The notes below the pieces were generated by a model. That model made no database searches and was not told the origin of the DNA. It saw only the letters and a list, made by a program, of their open reading frames with translations. This document shows, in pieces, positions 7,683-16,161 of a stretch of 29,133 nucleotides of DNA (position 1 is the stretch's first letter; the number at the start of each line of letters is the position of its first letter). Position numbers and translations under genes: made by a program. The DNA comes from an uncultured Anaerolineaceae bacterium (lineage in GTDB: Bacteria; Chloroflexota; Anaerolineae; Anaerolineales; Anaerolineaceae): contig CALCQT010000165.1 of the NCBI GenBank assembly GCA_937894825.1, positions 1 to 29,133 on the forward strand, in the 5' to 3' direction.

Positions 7683-8799
7683 GATGGTTATTTCCTCTCT
7701 GAACATCGCGGATCCGATCCAATTTCGATTGAAAGGTAACATAATGCGGCAACTTCAAATGGGAGACAAAACCGGTCGCTTCCACCGTGTCCACATGCAG
7801 CAACACAAATTCTTCGTCGGATGTTGGATCACCGGGTGTCGGATTCTCCATGGAATGCTCCAGAACACTCATGGCAATCGCCTTAATTTCATTCGCTCCA
7901 AAACAGAGCCCATATCCCAGTCCGATCCCAAGCTGATTCTTCTCATCCGCTTCCTGCCGGTCTTCTTCCATAAAAGCTTCAACTTCGGTCACTTCAATCT
8001 CGCCAATATAATATTCTTCGCATACACCGGAAAGTTCGGAAGTCACATAAAGCGGAAGATAGCCGACCCGTAATTCTCCGATCGTAGGATGATTATTGAA
8101 ACCATAACCACGGATTTTGGCATATCCCAGCGCGGTGACGGCGCCGGTCATCCCTCTCGTCAATATCTGAAGCCGAAGACTGCGGGCTGACGGAAAAACT
8201 AACGGTTCCATCGTGATATCGCGGGGTTCTTCATCACAAAGAACCGGCTGCGGGATCAGATTCTGTGCTCGCAGAGAATCCACTACTTTGGGAAATCTTC
8301 CTTCTTCTTCGAATGACGCTTCCGCTGTCTTTTCCATCGCGTTCAAAATAGCCGCATAATATTGATCCCGAAAGGCAATGACATCCGCTTCAGTTTCATT
8401 AATCAGATCCCAATTCAGTAATCGGTGCTGATAATCCGGAGAAGCACCCAGAATTTGTCCGCCCAGAATATCTTTGAAGCTGGCGGAGATTCTTCTTTCG
8501 ACCCGCATTTCGGCTGTGTCGGTAACGGTCGTAAAATACAGGCGTGGCAAGGTAGAACGATGCGCCCGCAACAAAAAAATCGCCTCGAATGGATCACCCT
8601 GTGCCTGTTTGAGCGCTAATGCCGCCAGATCAGGACTGTACAAACTGCTCTCAGACATCACAGAATCCACCATCTTTTTCAAGTTCGCTTTGATTTCCGT
8701 CAGAGAGATTGAGGTCCCATCCAAACAGTTCTCATATCTTGCTAAAAGAATGGATTCGCGGATCGCTTCCGCGCCCCCCTGGACAGCTACGTACCCCAT
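7675..8799 (-). CDS. phnI: C-P lyase core subunit PhnI
   Basis: A 374-aa subunit of the PhnGHIJ core. With PhnG and PhnH it displaces adenine from ATP to form the ribose 1-methylphosphonate 5-triphosphate. Conserved blocks include MGYVAVQGG at the N-terminus, LAALALKQAQGDPFEAIFLLRAHRSTL, the RVERRIS..FKDI.GGQ.LG segment, RLLN, NNHP.IGELR.GY, GLGYGLCFGANEIKA.AM, and the C-terminal DEEFVLLHVDTVEATGF followed by SHLKLPHYV with the His pair expected to bind zinc near the PhnJ interface. The ATG shares one base with the phnH stop (TGATG). The length is close to the E. coli protein (354 aa). Confidence 0.95.
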   Translation of the reverse strand: MGYVAVQGGAEAIRESILLARYENCLDGTSISLTEIKANLKKMVDSVMSESSLYSPDLAALALKQAQGDPFEAIFLLRAHRSTLPRLYFTTVTDTAEMRVERRISASFKDILGGQILGASPDYQHRLLNWDLINETEADVIAFRDQYYAAILNAMEKTAEASFEEEGRFPKVVDSLRAQNLIPQPVLCDEEPRDITMEPLVFPSARSLRLQILTRGMTGAVTALGYAKIRGYGFNNHPTIGELRVGYLPLYVTSELSGVCEEYYIGEIEVTEVEAFMEEDRQEADEKNQLGIGLGYGLCFGANEIKAIAMSVLEHSMENPTPGDPTSDEEFVLLHVDTVEATGFVSHLKLPHYVTFQSKLDRIRDVQRGNNHHA

Positions 8800-9416
8800 C
8801 AGGCCACCTCATTAAGGATTTGCTTCGTAACCCGTGTTGTTCGGGGAAGCGAGAGCACACGGGCCGCACTGTCGATAAAGATGCAGTCGATTCCAAGCGG
8901 AAACTCCACGTTTTTCAGCCGGCGGATCGCAGCCCAATCCCAAGCACAATCAATGGTTATTTGAATATTATTGTCAATTCCGGGACCCTCGCAGCGATAA
9001 ACTGTGCCATGCGAAACAGACGCGCATTCGATCAGAATCGTCGCGGACGCATGCGGATCATAAATCGTTCCGATTTTTGCCTGTTCCATTATCCGGGGAG
9101 CATTTTCCATAGCATCCAGCGGAATATCCCCAGGGATAATGACGAAATCCGCGGCTTCAGGGATTTCACGATGAGCCGAAGTCAGAATCTGAATTTCCTG
9201 AATGGTATGCATATCATCCATCCCGCAATAAAATCCTGTGTTGATATCCAGCAGTGTTTTCAGGACTTCCATTGTGGCAGGGAAAAGCAGGCTATTCGTA
9301 TACAGCGAAATGACTTCATCAGGTATTTGAACAGGCCTGCCGGCATAGGCCATGGACTGTAAAATCAGTCGGAATACTTTTTGTGTATTGTGAACAGTTA
9401 TTTTGTCGTCCATCAT
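8799..9416 (-). CDS. phnH: C-P lyase core subunit PhnH
   Basis: A 205-aa subunit of the PhnGHI nucleosidase and of the C-P lyase core; it resembles a PLP-fold protein without its cofactor. It is recognised by the N-terminal TQKVFRLILQSMAYAGRP block, the YDPHASATILIECASV segment and the conserved C-terminal FPLGIDCIFIDSAARVLSLPRTTRV. AAGGG lies just before the two adjacent ATGs, and the gene begins 6 bases after the phnG stop. Length matches E. coli PhnH (194 aa). Confidence 0.92.
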   Translation of the reverse strand: MMDDKITVHNTQKVFRLILQSMAYAGRPVQIPDEVISLYTNSLLFPATMEVLKTLLDINTGFYCGMDDMHTIQEIQILTSAHREIPEAADFVIIPGDIPLDAMENAPRIMEQAKIGTIYDPHASATILIECASVSHGTVYRCEGPGIDNNIQITIDCAWDWAAIRRLKNVEFPLGIDCIFIDSAARVLSLPRTTRVTKQILNEVA

Positions 9417-9422
9417 TCGCCC

Positions 9423-9848
9423 TTAATCCTGCATCGTGCTGAAATTCACGCTGGTCTTTTCACGGATTGCACGGTTTATCTTTTTATAAACTTTTTCCTT
9501 TTCCAAAATCTGGTCCCAGTATCGATCCCATTCGCCTGTTTCAGGTAAACCGGCTCGATAAGCAGCATCCACAACAGCCAAAGCCTCGCTCAGATCCGGG
9601 TGGCTGCCCGTCAGGATTCCCAACCCAATACTGCCGCGAATGCGGACCTTTGTTTCCGTAATCAATACTTCTCCTAAATAAAAGAGCGTTTGCCTGGCTG
9701 TTTCGCGAACCTTAATCATTGCGAGCCCTTCCTGAGGTCGTAAGATCCATTCAACGAGATAATTTGCCTTTATTTCTTTTGCCATCTGTAAAGCTTCTTC
9801 GTTCCCATGGCCGATCAACAACCGCGTGCGCTCTCTGCACTGTTGCAT
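9423..9848 (-). CDS. phnG: C-P lyase core subunit PhnG, first gene of the operon
   Basis: A small (141 aa) subunit of the PhnGHIJ complex. Family features include RTRLLIGHGNEEAL, the RPQEGLAMIKVRETARQTLFYLGEVLITE block and RGSIGLGILTGSHPDLSEALAVVDAAY. I chose the ATG at 9848 because AGGAGGAG lies immediately upstream; extending to 9881 would place that ribosome binding site inside the gene. It is the promoter-proximal gene of the minus-strand phn operon, and its leader contains the Pho-box-like element at 9918-9945. Confidence 0.92.
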   Translation of the reverse strand: MQQCRERTRLLIGHGNEEALQMAKEIKANYLVEWILRPQEGLAMIKVRETARQTLFYLGEVLITETKVRIRGSIGLGILTGSHPDLSEALAVVDAAYRAGLPETGEWDRYWDQILEKEKVYKKINRAIREKTSVNFSTMQD

Positions 9849-9917
9849 TGGTTCTCCTCCTGCATTTTGATTCATCAACAAAGATAGCTTGTCGCCAAGT
9901 TGTAATATTCAATTCTG

Positions 9918-9945
9918 TGTAAAGCTTTGAGGAATTTTTTGTAAA
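9918..9945 (-). promoter_or_regulatory. Pho-box-like repeat A upstream of phnG
   Basis: On the minus strand the sequence reads TTTACA-N5-TTCCTC-N5-TTTACA, with the outer copies exactly 22 bp apart, that is two 11-bp steps. This matches the layout of PhoP boxes in Bacillus (TT[A/T/C]A[C/T]A repeats at about 11-bp spacing). It lies 70 bases upstream of the phnG start codon, oriented with it. A 12-bp palindrome (AAAACCGGTTTT, 9943-9954) touches its upstream edge. A -10 could lie in the following AATATT, but no firm match is seen. Confidence 0.5.
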
Positions 9946-10279
9946 ACCGGTTTTTAAGTCCCAGTCCCGATGCCATCGAATATTCAGGACGATTTTCTTT
10001 TGCGGTTCTTTCGCAATAAGATCGAAACTTGGGCATAAAAGCCGGCCTGATGAACAGGAAAATCATTGTTACATATTCCGACTTTCCCTGTAATTTTTAT
10101 GTCTGACTCCAATATTCTTGTCGGGAATGATCGTTTTCTGTCACACCTGCCTTTCCGACATACTGCAAAAAATCGATCTTCAAAACAAATATCGCATTTG
10201 ATCAACGGTTTCGAAAACAAAAGGCATCTTGCAATTCGTTCGCAAATTTACAAAATGACTTTTCGAAAATTATTTTCCG

Positions 10280-10307
10280 TGTAAAGCTTGGATTAATTTT
10301 GTGTAAA
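10280..10307 (-). promoter_or_regulatory. Pho-box-like repeat B in the phnG-gntR gap
   Basis: A second element with the same architecture and orientation as the one upstream of phnG: TTTACA-N5-TTAATC-N5-TTTACA on the minus strand, outer copies again exactly 22 bp apart. The two elements share AAGCTTTACAC. It lies 362 bp upstream of the first and 155 bp before the divergent gntR start, so it could serve a second, distal phn promoter or a small transcript in between. Confidence 0.45.
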
Positions 10308-10375
10308 CATTTTCAAGTTCACAAAGGTTGTTCAGACGACAGTATCGTGCAGTCCTCAAACCATTTTGAAATAAC

Positions 10376-10390
10376 CGTAATAAAATTACG
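10376..10390. promoter_or_regulatory. Candidate operator palindrome upstream of gntR
   Basis: Perfect inverted repeat CGTAAT-AAA-ATTACG, 72 bases upstream of the GntR-family start codon. Its GT...AC outer bases fit the loose pattern of HutC-type GntR operators, so autoregulation and control of the divergent phn promoter are plausible. Palindromes this short arise by chance, so this is tentative. Confidence 0.35.
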
Positions 10391-10462
10391 AGTAAGGGGA
10401 GGGATACCCCGCCGCATGACCGTTTGTTGAGGTCTGATGCCTGAACACTTGAAAGGAGTCCT

Positions 10463-11176
10463 ATGCCAAAAGATCGTCAAAAGGAAACAGAGATTCGGGA
10501 AGATTTGGCATACCAAATCCAAAGTCATCAATTCGCAAAAGATGAAAAGCTTCCCAGCGAATACGAACTGGCGGAAAAATATGGCGTGACTCGGATCACA
10601 ATTCGGAACATTTACGTTACGCTGCGGGAAATGGGTCTGATTTATTCAAAGCAGGGAATCGGTCATTTCGTTCTGGGAAAAATTGGCAATATCGAAATCC
10701 CGCAAAAAGGACGCGGTAGTTTTACTGAGAAGATGCGCGAGCAGGATATTCCTTGCGAAACAATAAACATTTTCTGTAAACCAGTTCTTTATTCAAAGAA
10801 TATATTTGCCCGACTGAAAGCGGATGAGAATGAAGCGGTCTATTGTATTTGCCGGCTGCGACTCCTTTATAAAGTGCCGGCCGCCATCCATTTTTCCTAT
10901 TTATCAAAAACAAGATTTCCGTCTATTGACAGAGAAGGACCCTTAATCACCTCAATCTTTGATTACTACCGCCAACAGGGATATCGGGATTTTCTTGACA
11001 GCGCTGTGACATTGAGCACAAGTTTCCCTACCCGCCAGGAGAAAACCTGGCTTCAATGCGGGTCGCTGGTGCCGCTCCTGGTGATGGTCAGTGATTGCAT
11101 CGACGCGGACAGCATGGAGATTCTGGAGACCACCCGTGTGATTTACCGCAGTGACATTTTTCAACATATTCTATAA
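10463..11176 (+). CDS. GntR-family (HutC/UTRA) regulator, PhnF-like
   Basis: A 237-aa transcription factor. The N-terminal winged helix-turn-helix (about residues 10-70) has the GntR signature KLPSEYELAEKYGVTRITIRNIYVTL followed by the wing GLIYSKQGIGHFV. The C-terminal UTRA effector domain contains the typical CRLRLLYKVPAAIHFSYL and DFLDSAVTL segments. It has an excellent ribosome binding site, AAAGGAG, 6 bases before the ATG. Its divergent position next to the C-P lyase operon suggests it regulates phosphonate use, as PhnF does in other bacteria. The ligand is unknown. A strong terminator follows after 12 bases. Confidence 0.88.
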   Translation: MPKDRQKETEIREDLAYQIQSHQFAKDEKLPSEYELAEKYGVTRITIRNIYVTLREMGLIYSKQGIGHFVLGKIGNIEIPQKGRGSFTEKMREQDIPCETINIFCKPVLYSKNIFARLKADENEAVYCICRLRLLYKVPAAIHFSYLSKTRFPSIDREGPLITSIFDYYRQQGYRDFLDSAVTLSTSFPTRQEKTWLQCGSLVPLLVMVSDCIDADSMEILETTRVIYRSDIFQHIL

Positions 11177-11188
11177 ATCGAATCAGGC

Positions 11189-11242
11189 GCCATCAACAAA
11201 AAAGAGGCTGCATCTAAATTGCAGTCTCTTTTTGTTGATGGC
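11189..11242. terminator. Bidirectional terminator between gntR and ppdK
   Basis: A near-perfect 24-bp-arm hairpin (GCCATCAACAAAAAAGAGGC... pairing with ...GTCTCTTTTTGTTGATGGC) around a 6-base loop. The inner GC-rich stem is flanked by an A run on one side and a T run on the other, so it can end transcription from both the plus-strand regulator and the minus-strand ppdK, whose stop is 8 bases away. Confidence 0.93.
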
Positions 11243-11249
11243 ATTTCAG

Positions 11250-14030
11250 TTATTTTTTATGGACAATCGTCCGGCGATCTTCCGGATCCGGGTGATCCAA
11301 CTTCGCCTGAGCGGCAGCCAGACGCGCTACCGGCACACGGAACGGAGAACAGCTCACATAGTTATTTCCAATAATATGGCACCATTCAATGGAGCTGGGA
11401 TCACCGCCGTGTTCACCGCAGATCCCAACGTTCAGATCAGGGCGCGCGGAGCGGCCTTCGCGAATCGCAAACTTCATCAATTGCCCGACACCATCACGAT
11501 CCAACACCTGGAACGGGTTCTCAGGCAAAATCCCTTCCTCGACGTATTTCACCAGGAAGGAATGTTCCGCGTCGTCACGGCTGTATCCATAGGTCATCTG
11601 GGTAAGGTCGTTCGTCCCAAACGAGAAGAACTCAGCCACTTCGGCAATTTCCTTCGCTGTCACCGCCGCGCGCGGGATTTCAATCATCGTTCCAAACAGA
11701 TAATCGATTTTGACGTTCCGCTCGGTCGTGATTTCCTTCGCAATTTCAACCAGCCGCGGTTGGATGCGTTTCAATTCATTCACATGACCGGTCAGCGGGA
11801 TCATGATCTCCGGTTTCGGATCGAAGCCACGCGCTTTGACGTCACAGGCCGCTTCGAAAATGGCCCGCACCTGCATTTCTACGACTTCCGGCATCATAAT
11901 GCTGAGCCGAACGCCCCGCAGACCCATCATCGGGTTGGATTCATGCAGATTTTCTACTTCCTTGAGCATCTTTTCGAGATCAGCCAATTCTTTGTCAATG
12001 GCTTTCCCATTCACATAATCCGCAATTTTTTCGATCCGTTTTGTGATAATGCTTTCCATCAGATCTTCTGCGGATGGCAGGAACTCATGCAACGGGGGAT
12101 CGATCAAACGAATAATGACCGGATAACCACTCATCGCCTCGAAAATACCGTCAAAATCTCCACGCTGGAACGGCAACAACTCATTCAGAGCAGCGGTCCG
12201 GTCTTCGGAAGTTTTTGCCAGAATCATACGTTGAACAATCGGCAGCCGTTCGGTCTCGAAGAACATGTGCTCGGTTCGGCAAAGGCCAATTCCTTTGGCT
12301 CCGAATGATCGGGCCCGGGTTGCATCACGCGGATAGTCCGCGTTGGCCCAGACTTCCATTTCAGCGGTATCGTCCGCCCATGAAAGCAATGTCGTCAGAT
12401 CCTTCATTTCGTTCAAATCCGGATAAACCACACCGATTTGACCGACATACGCGTTCCCGGTTGACCCATCGACGGAAATCCAATCACCTTCATGCAGTGT
12501 CAAATCGCCGCAAACCAGAACTTTTTTATCCAGATCAATCCGGATTGCGGAAGCACCAACAACACAGGGCACACCGAACTGGAAAGCTTTCCGCGCGGCG
12601 CGGGCACCGAACTGGCGCGCAACAACCGCAGCATGAGAAGTTGCGCCGCCTTCTGATGTCAAAATGCCTTTGGCTGAGAGCATACCATGGACGTCATCCG
12701 GTTTAGTAAAAGGCCGCACCATGATGCAGTCCTGTTTTTCTACTTCGGCCATCTCGACGACCTTATCGGCGTCGAAATAAATCCGACCGACCGCTGCACC
12801 GGGGGAGGCGTTCACGCCGTTAGCAAACGGCTCGGTTTTCTTCAATTCTGTCGGATCAAATTGTGGATGGAGAAGCGCATCCACCTGTTTGGTTTTGACC
12901 CGTTTCAAAGCAATTTCTTTCGTGATCAGCTCTTCGTCCACCAATTGAACGGCAACCGCGACTTCCGCTCGGGCTGTTCGTTTACCATTACGAGTCTGCA
13001 GGATCCAGAGTCGGCCACGTTCGATGGTGAATTCGATATCTTGCATATCCTTGTAGTGCTTTTCGAGTTTTCCCATAATATCCAGGAATTCACGATAGAC
13101 TTCCGGCATGACCGTCTGCAGCGTGGCAATTTTTTCTGTGTTGCGGATCCCCGCTACAACATCTTCGCCCTGTGCATTCAGCAGATAGTCACCGAACAAT
13201 TCCTTCGTCCCATCCACCGGATTGCGCGAGAAAGCAACGCCAGTGCCGGAATCGTTCCCCATATTTCCGAACACCATCGTCATAATGTTCACTGCTGTCC
13301 CCAGACTGTCCGGAATATTTTCAGCTCGCCGGTAATCAATCGCGCGCTTGCCGTTCCAGGATCGGAAAACCGCCTGTGTCGCCAGCCGCATCTGTTCCAA
13401 AGGTTCCTGTGGAAAGTCAGTTCCATACTCCGCTTTAACCACTTTCTTGAAAATCGCGGTCAATTCCTTCAGGTCTTCGGCAGTCATTTCGGTATCCAGC
13501 TTATACCCTTTGGCCTCTTTAAATTCATCCATCGGAGCTTCGAACGCTTCGTCCGGAATTTCAAGAACGACAGAGCCAAACATTTGGACTAACCGCCGAT
13601 AAGAGTCATAGACAAACCGTTCATTCCCGGTCAGCTCAGCCATACCTTGGGCAGTCTCATCGTTCAAACCGATATTCAGAACCGTATCCATCATCCCCGG
13701 CATAGAAAATTTCGCGCCGGAACGGCATGAAACCAGCAGTGGATTTTTCTTATCTCCGAATTTCTTATCGGATTCTTTCTCAACCGCGGCCAAGGCGACG
13801 AGAATTTGGTCCCACAGGCCATCCGGGAATTTTCCGTTCAGCGAATATTCATTACAAGCTTCTGTAGTCACGGTAAACCCTGGCGGGACCGGAACACCAA
13901 TCCGGGTCATATCACCAAGATTAGCGCCTTTTCCGCCTAACAAACCACGAACATTATCCCAATCGCCACCAACATAAGCCTCGGCCTGTTCAATTTCGTT
14001 GAACAAGTAAACCCATTTTTTCTCTGCCAT
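11250..14030 (-). CDS. ppdK: Pyruvate, phosphate dikinase with insertion beside the catalytic histidine
   Basis: A 926-aa cytoplasmic enzyme interconverting pyruvate, ATP and phosphate with PEP, AMP and pyrophosphate. In anaerobes it often serves PPi-linked glycolysis. The N-terminal nucleotide-binding domain shows GGKGANLGDM, PVPPGFTVTTEAC and SCRSGAKFSMPGMMDTVLNIG. The central phosphohistidine domain has GGATSHAAVVAR with His466. The C-terminal TIM barrel has GIGLCRTEHMFF, MMGLRGVRL, MIEIPRAA, FFSFGTNDLTQMT and GICGEHGGDP. The start at 14030 has AAGGAAAAG directly upstream; a frame from 14099 adds 23 unlikely residues. Eleven extra residues follow VVARQFG, created by a 33-bp repeat-flanked insertion. 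It is last in the tdk-hpt-cca-ppdK cluster, after a 160-base AT-rich gap that may hold its own promoter. Confidence 0.95.
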   Translation of the reverse strand: MAEKKWVYLFNEIEQAEAYVGGDWDNVRGLLGGKGANLGDMTRIGVPVPPGFTVTTEACNEYSLNGKFPDGLWDQILVALAAVEKESDKKFGDKKNPLLVSCRSGAKFSMPGMMDTVLNIGLNDETAQGMAELTGNERFVYDSYRRLVQMFGSVVLEIPDEAFEAPMDEFKEAKGYKLDTEMTAEDLKELTAIFKKVVKAEYGTDFPQEPLEQMRLATQAVFRSWNGKRAIDYRRAENIPDSLGTAVNIMTMVFGNMGNDSGTGVAFSRNPVDGTKELFGDYLLNAQGEDVVAGIRNTEKIATLQTVMPEVYREFLDIMGKLEKHYKDMQDIEFTIERGRLWILQTRNGKRTARAEVAVAVQLVDEELITKEIALKRVKTKQVDALLHPQFDPTELKKTEPFANGVNASPGAAVGRIYFDADKVVEMAEVEKQDCIMVRPFTKPDDVHGMLSAKGILTSEGGATSHAAVVARQFGARAARKAFQFGVPCVVGASAIRIDLDKKVLVCGDLTLHEGDWISVDGSTGNAYVGQIGVVYPDLNEMKDLTTLLSWADDTAEMEVWANADYPRDATRARSFGAKGIGLCRTEHMFFETERLPIVQRMILAKTSEDRTAALNELLPFQRGDFDGIFEAMSGYPVIIRLIDPPLHEFLPSAEDLMESIITKRIEKIADYVNGKAIDKELADLEKMLKEVENLHESNPMMGLRGVRLSIMMPEVVEMQVRAIFEAACDVKARGFDPKPEIMIPLTGHVNELKRIQPRLVEIAKEITTERNVKIDYLFGTMIEIPRAAVTAKEIAEVAEFFSFGTNDLTQMTYGYSRDDAEHSFLVKYVEEGILPENPFQVLDRDGVGQLMKFAIREGRSARPDLNVGICGEHGGDPSSIEWCHIIGNNYVSCSPFRVPVARLAAAQAKLDHPDPEDRRTIVHKK
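12572..12615. repeat. 11-bp direct repeat framing a 33-bp insertion inside ppdK
   Basis: The 11-mer CACCGAACTGG occurs at 12572-12582 and again at 12605-12615, exactly 33 bp apart. The 22 bases between are GC-rich. The insertion is in frame and gives the protein a doubled QFG flanking ARAARKAF, immediately after the phosphohistidine loop. Confidence 0.85.
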
Positions 14031-14189
14031 CTTTTCCTTTTCTTTCAAACCATTGAAGTTATTACAAAAAAATAACGTCTTTGCAAACATTCTGGACAAG
14101 ATTTTACCATATCCTTACATTGTCCCTTGTAACGATACAGAAAAAAGTGTCCTTTTGCACGATATAACGTTTTATTCAAAAAAGATTGA

Positions 14190-15581
14190 TCATGCTTCGT
14201 CTGCCAAAACTCGCTTAGCAAACGCAACCGCATCCTCAGGAGTAAAAACTTTTCTCTCAACCTGCGCTTCGATAATCGCTTTTTTCAGCATACCAATTTT
14301 CGGACCGCTGGCAATGCCCAGAGCTGCACTCAACTCATTGCCGCTGACTAATTTTTTCGGTTTAATGACTTCGTCATATCGTTGAAACCACGCCTCAAAA
14401 TAGCAACGGGACCTTTCCAAAACCTGCTTCCAGTGATCTATGTTCTGAGCCGTATCTTGCCGGCTGAGAACTTCCGCCCAGAACAGGAAAAAGCCGCCAA
14501 TTCCGCTCTCTCCATATTTTCCAAAAAACCGATGCATTTCCAAATCAGAAACAGCGCTGTCAAAATCAGTTATTTGAAGCGTTTTAAATGCGGAAAAAGC
14601 GTTGCTGGCATACTTGATTTCTTCCGAGCTAAGAATCAGGTGTTTGCCGCGCTGCTTGACAATATCTTTTGAAGTTTTATCTTCCGGTACGCCGTAACCC
14701 CCAGCCAGTGTGGAGAGAATCAAAAGCGAACGACGGCTATGCGCAAAATAATCCATTAAACTATTCCGAAACTGGCCGAATAAAAGGATCGCTGTCGCTG
14801 ACAGAATATTGGATGAGGCTTCCTCATTAAACTTGTATGTCAAAATCAAAATCAGATGATCCAGGCTTCGAACCCATCCGACCAGCGATTGGATGTCAGG
14901 CGTCTCATTCCGAGGAAAGAGAAAATCCAAAAAGCCAAACTTTTCAAGCAGTTGGATCGAACAGGCGTTTTTCCCAATTGCGAGGATCTTCCCCAGCTCA
15001 TCCCGGTATCGCTCCATGGAACAGGTCGGAAGTAGTGGCAGGACCGCTTTTAATGCAGCAATCAAGTCCGCATCCATCGTCAGATCAAATTCCAGTGCCA
15101 TCCGAATCGCGCGCATTCCACGGATCGGATCCGCTTCCAGACTGGCAGGACTGCACATCCGCAATCGCTTTTCCTTTAAATCTGTCAGACCCAACAAAGG
15201 ATCCACAATTGTCTGACTTTTCATAAAATCGAATGCAATGGCATTAATCGTGAAATCCCGGGCCAGAAGGTCTTCTTCGAGGCCTTCTCCGCAAATCCGG
15301 GCAATATCGACACAGAAAGAGTAGTCATCCGTATCAGAATTAACGACGACCCGAACAATTTCCCGTTCATCGTCCAAAACGTAATAGCTTCCATTGAGAC
15401 TGTCAGCCAGCTTTTTCCCGATCGGACGTACCAACCCCTCAACCACAAAATCATAATCTTTAATGGGGTTATTCAGAAGCATGTCCCGCACAGCGCCACC
15501 GACCAGGTAGATATTGACGCTGGGGGGTACGATCGTCCGCATCACTTCAAAAATTTCTGAATAGGAACGCTGTTTATCCAT
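14190..15581 (-). CDS. CCA tRNA nucleotidyltransferase / poly(A) polymerase family protein
   Basis: A 463-aa class II nucleotidyltransferase that either adds or repairs the 3' CCA of tRNAs or adds A tails to RNA. The catalytic head has LVGGAVRDMLLN, the metal-binding DYDFVVEG, and RDFTINAIAFDF with a following DPLLGLTDLKEKRLR. The RNA/ATP motif DPIRGMRAIRMALEFDL and the ERYRDELGKIL region come next, then a helical C-terminal part with no HD hydrolase domain visible. Its start overlaps the hpt stop by 8 bases, so the two are co-translated. I leave the symbol blank because the sequence alone does not separate CCA-adding from poly(A) activity. Confidence 0.88.
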   Translation of the reverse strand: MDKQRSYSEIFEVMRTIVPPSVNIYLVGGAVRDMLLNNPIKDYDFVVEGLVRPIGKKLADSLNGSYYVLDDEREIVRVVVNSDTDDYSFCVDIARICGEGLEEDLLARDFTINAIAFDFMKSQTIVDPLLGLTDLKEKRLRMCSPASLEADPIRGMRAIRMALEFDLTMDADLIAALKAVLPLLPTCSMERYRDELGKILAIGKNACSIQLLEKFGFLDFLFPRNETPDIQSLVGWVRSLDHLILILTYKFNEEASSNILSATAILLFGQFRNSLMDYFAHSRRSLLILSTLAGGYGVPEDKTSKDIVKQRGKHLILSSEEIKYASNAFSAFKTLQITDFDSAVSDLEMHRFFGKYGESGIGGFFLFWAEVLSRQDTAQNIDHWKQVLERSRCYFEAWFQRYDEVIKPKKLVSGNELSAALGIASGPKIGMLKKAIIEAQVERKVFTPEDAVAFAKRVLADEA

Positions 15582-16149
15582 TTCCCAATTTCTTCTTGAC
15601 CTGCTCTAGCTTCTCCAAATCCACAACGCCAATAAATGGCAAATTTCGGAAATATTCGTCCAGATCCAGCCCATAACCGTAAACAAATTTATCGGGGATC
15701 ATGAAGCCGCGGTACCGGATCGGGATGACGACTTCCCGCCGTGATTCCTTATCCAATAATGTGCACACATAAAGACTCTTCGGGCCGCGCGTTGAGAGGA
15801 CCTGGATCACCGCATTCAGGGTATTTCCACTGTCAATGATATCCTCAACAATGACAATGTTGCGCCCTTCAATTTTTGAATTGAGGTCATAGGTAATCCG
15901 GACTTCACCGCTGGATTCGCGTTTTCCCGCGCCATAGGAGGCGACGGCCATAAACTCAATCTGGTTCGGGACAGTAACATGGCGCATCAGGTCGATCAGG
16001 AAAACGGCCCCTCCTCGCAAAATACAAACGAAAATAAGATCCTCACCCTCATAGTCCCTGGAGATCTCTTCGCCTAACGCTTTTACCCGCTCCTGCAATG
16101 TTTTTTCGTCAATCAATATTTCAGATAAAACATCCTGATAGGAATACAT
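15574..16149 (-). CDS. hpt: Hypoxanthine phosphoribosyltransferase
   Basis: A 191-aa type I phosphoribosyltransferase that salvages hypoxanthine (and usually guanine) with PRPP to IMP/GMP. The PRPP-binding motif IVIVEDIIDSGNTLNAV is clear. FVCILRGGAVFLIDLMR, the MAVASYGAGKRESSGEVRI flap loop and PDKFVYGYGLDLDEYFRNLPFIGVV, the purine-binding region, all match the family. It lies 12 bases after tdk and overlaps the nucleotidyltransferase start by 8 bases. Confidence 0.95.
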   Translation of the reverse strand: MYSYQDVLSEILIDEKTLQERVKALGEEISRDYEGEDLIFVCILRGGAVFLIDLMRHVTVPNQIEFMAVASYGAGKRESSGEVRITYDLNSKIEGRNIVIVEDIIDSGNTLNAVIQVLSTRGPKSLYVCTLLDKESRREVVIPIRYRGFMIPDKFVYGYGLDLDEYFRNLPFIGVVDLEKLEQVKKKLGNG

Positions 16150-16161
16150 AGTCCTCCAAAC

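Noticed and set aside
9875..10220. Small minus-strand open frames (63 and 78 codons) between the two Pho-box-like arrays
   Set aside because: Neither has a ribosome binding site, one starts at TTG, they overlap each other in different frames, and no family is recognised.
10309..10487. Minus-strand open frame of about 60 codons opposite the gntR start, ending near array B
   Set aside because: It has no usable start or ribosome site, runs antisense through the gntR start, and its residue similarity to the frame over array A follows from the shared DNA motif.
11151..12308. 385-codon plus-strand open frame opposite ppdK, plus a 301-codon frame at 12687-13592
   Set aside because: These are antisense shadows of the strongly conserved ppdK coding sequence, with His/Arg/Phe-rich composition and no recognisable domain.
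14031..14189. Possible terminator or promoter in the gap before ppdK
   Set aside because: It is AT-rich with a TTGCAA and later TAATAA, but the spacing and fit are poor and no stable hairpin is visible.
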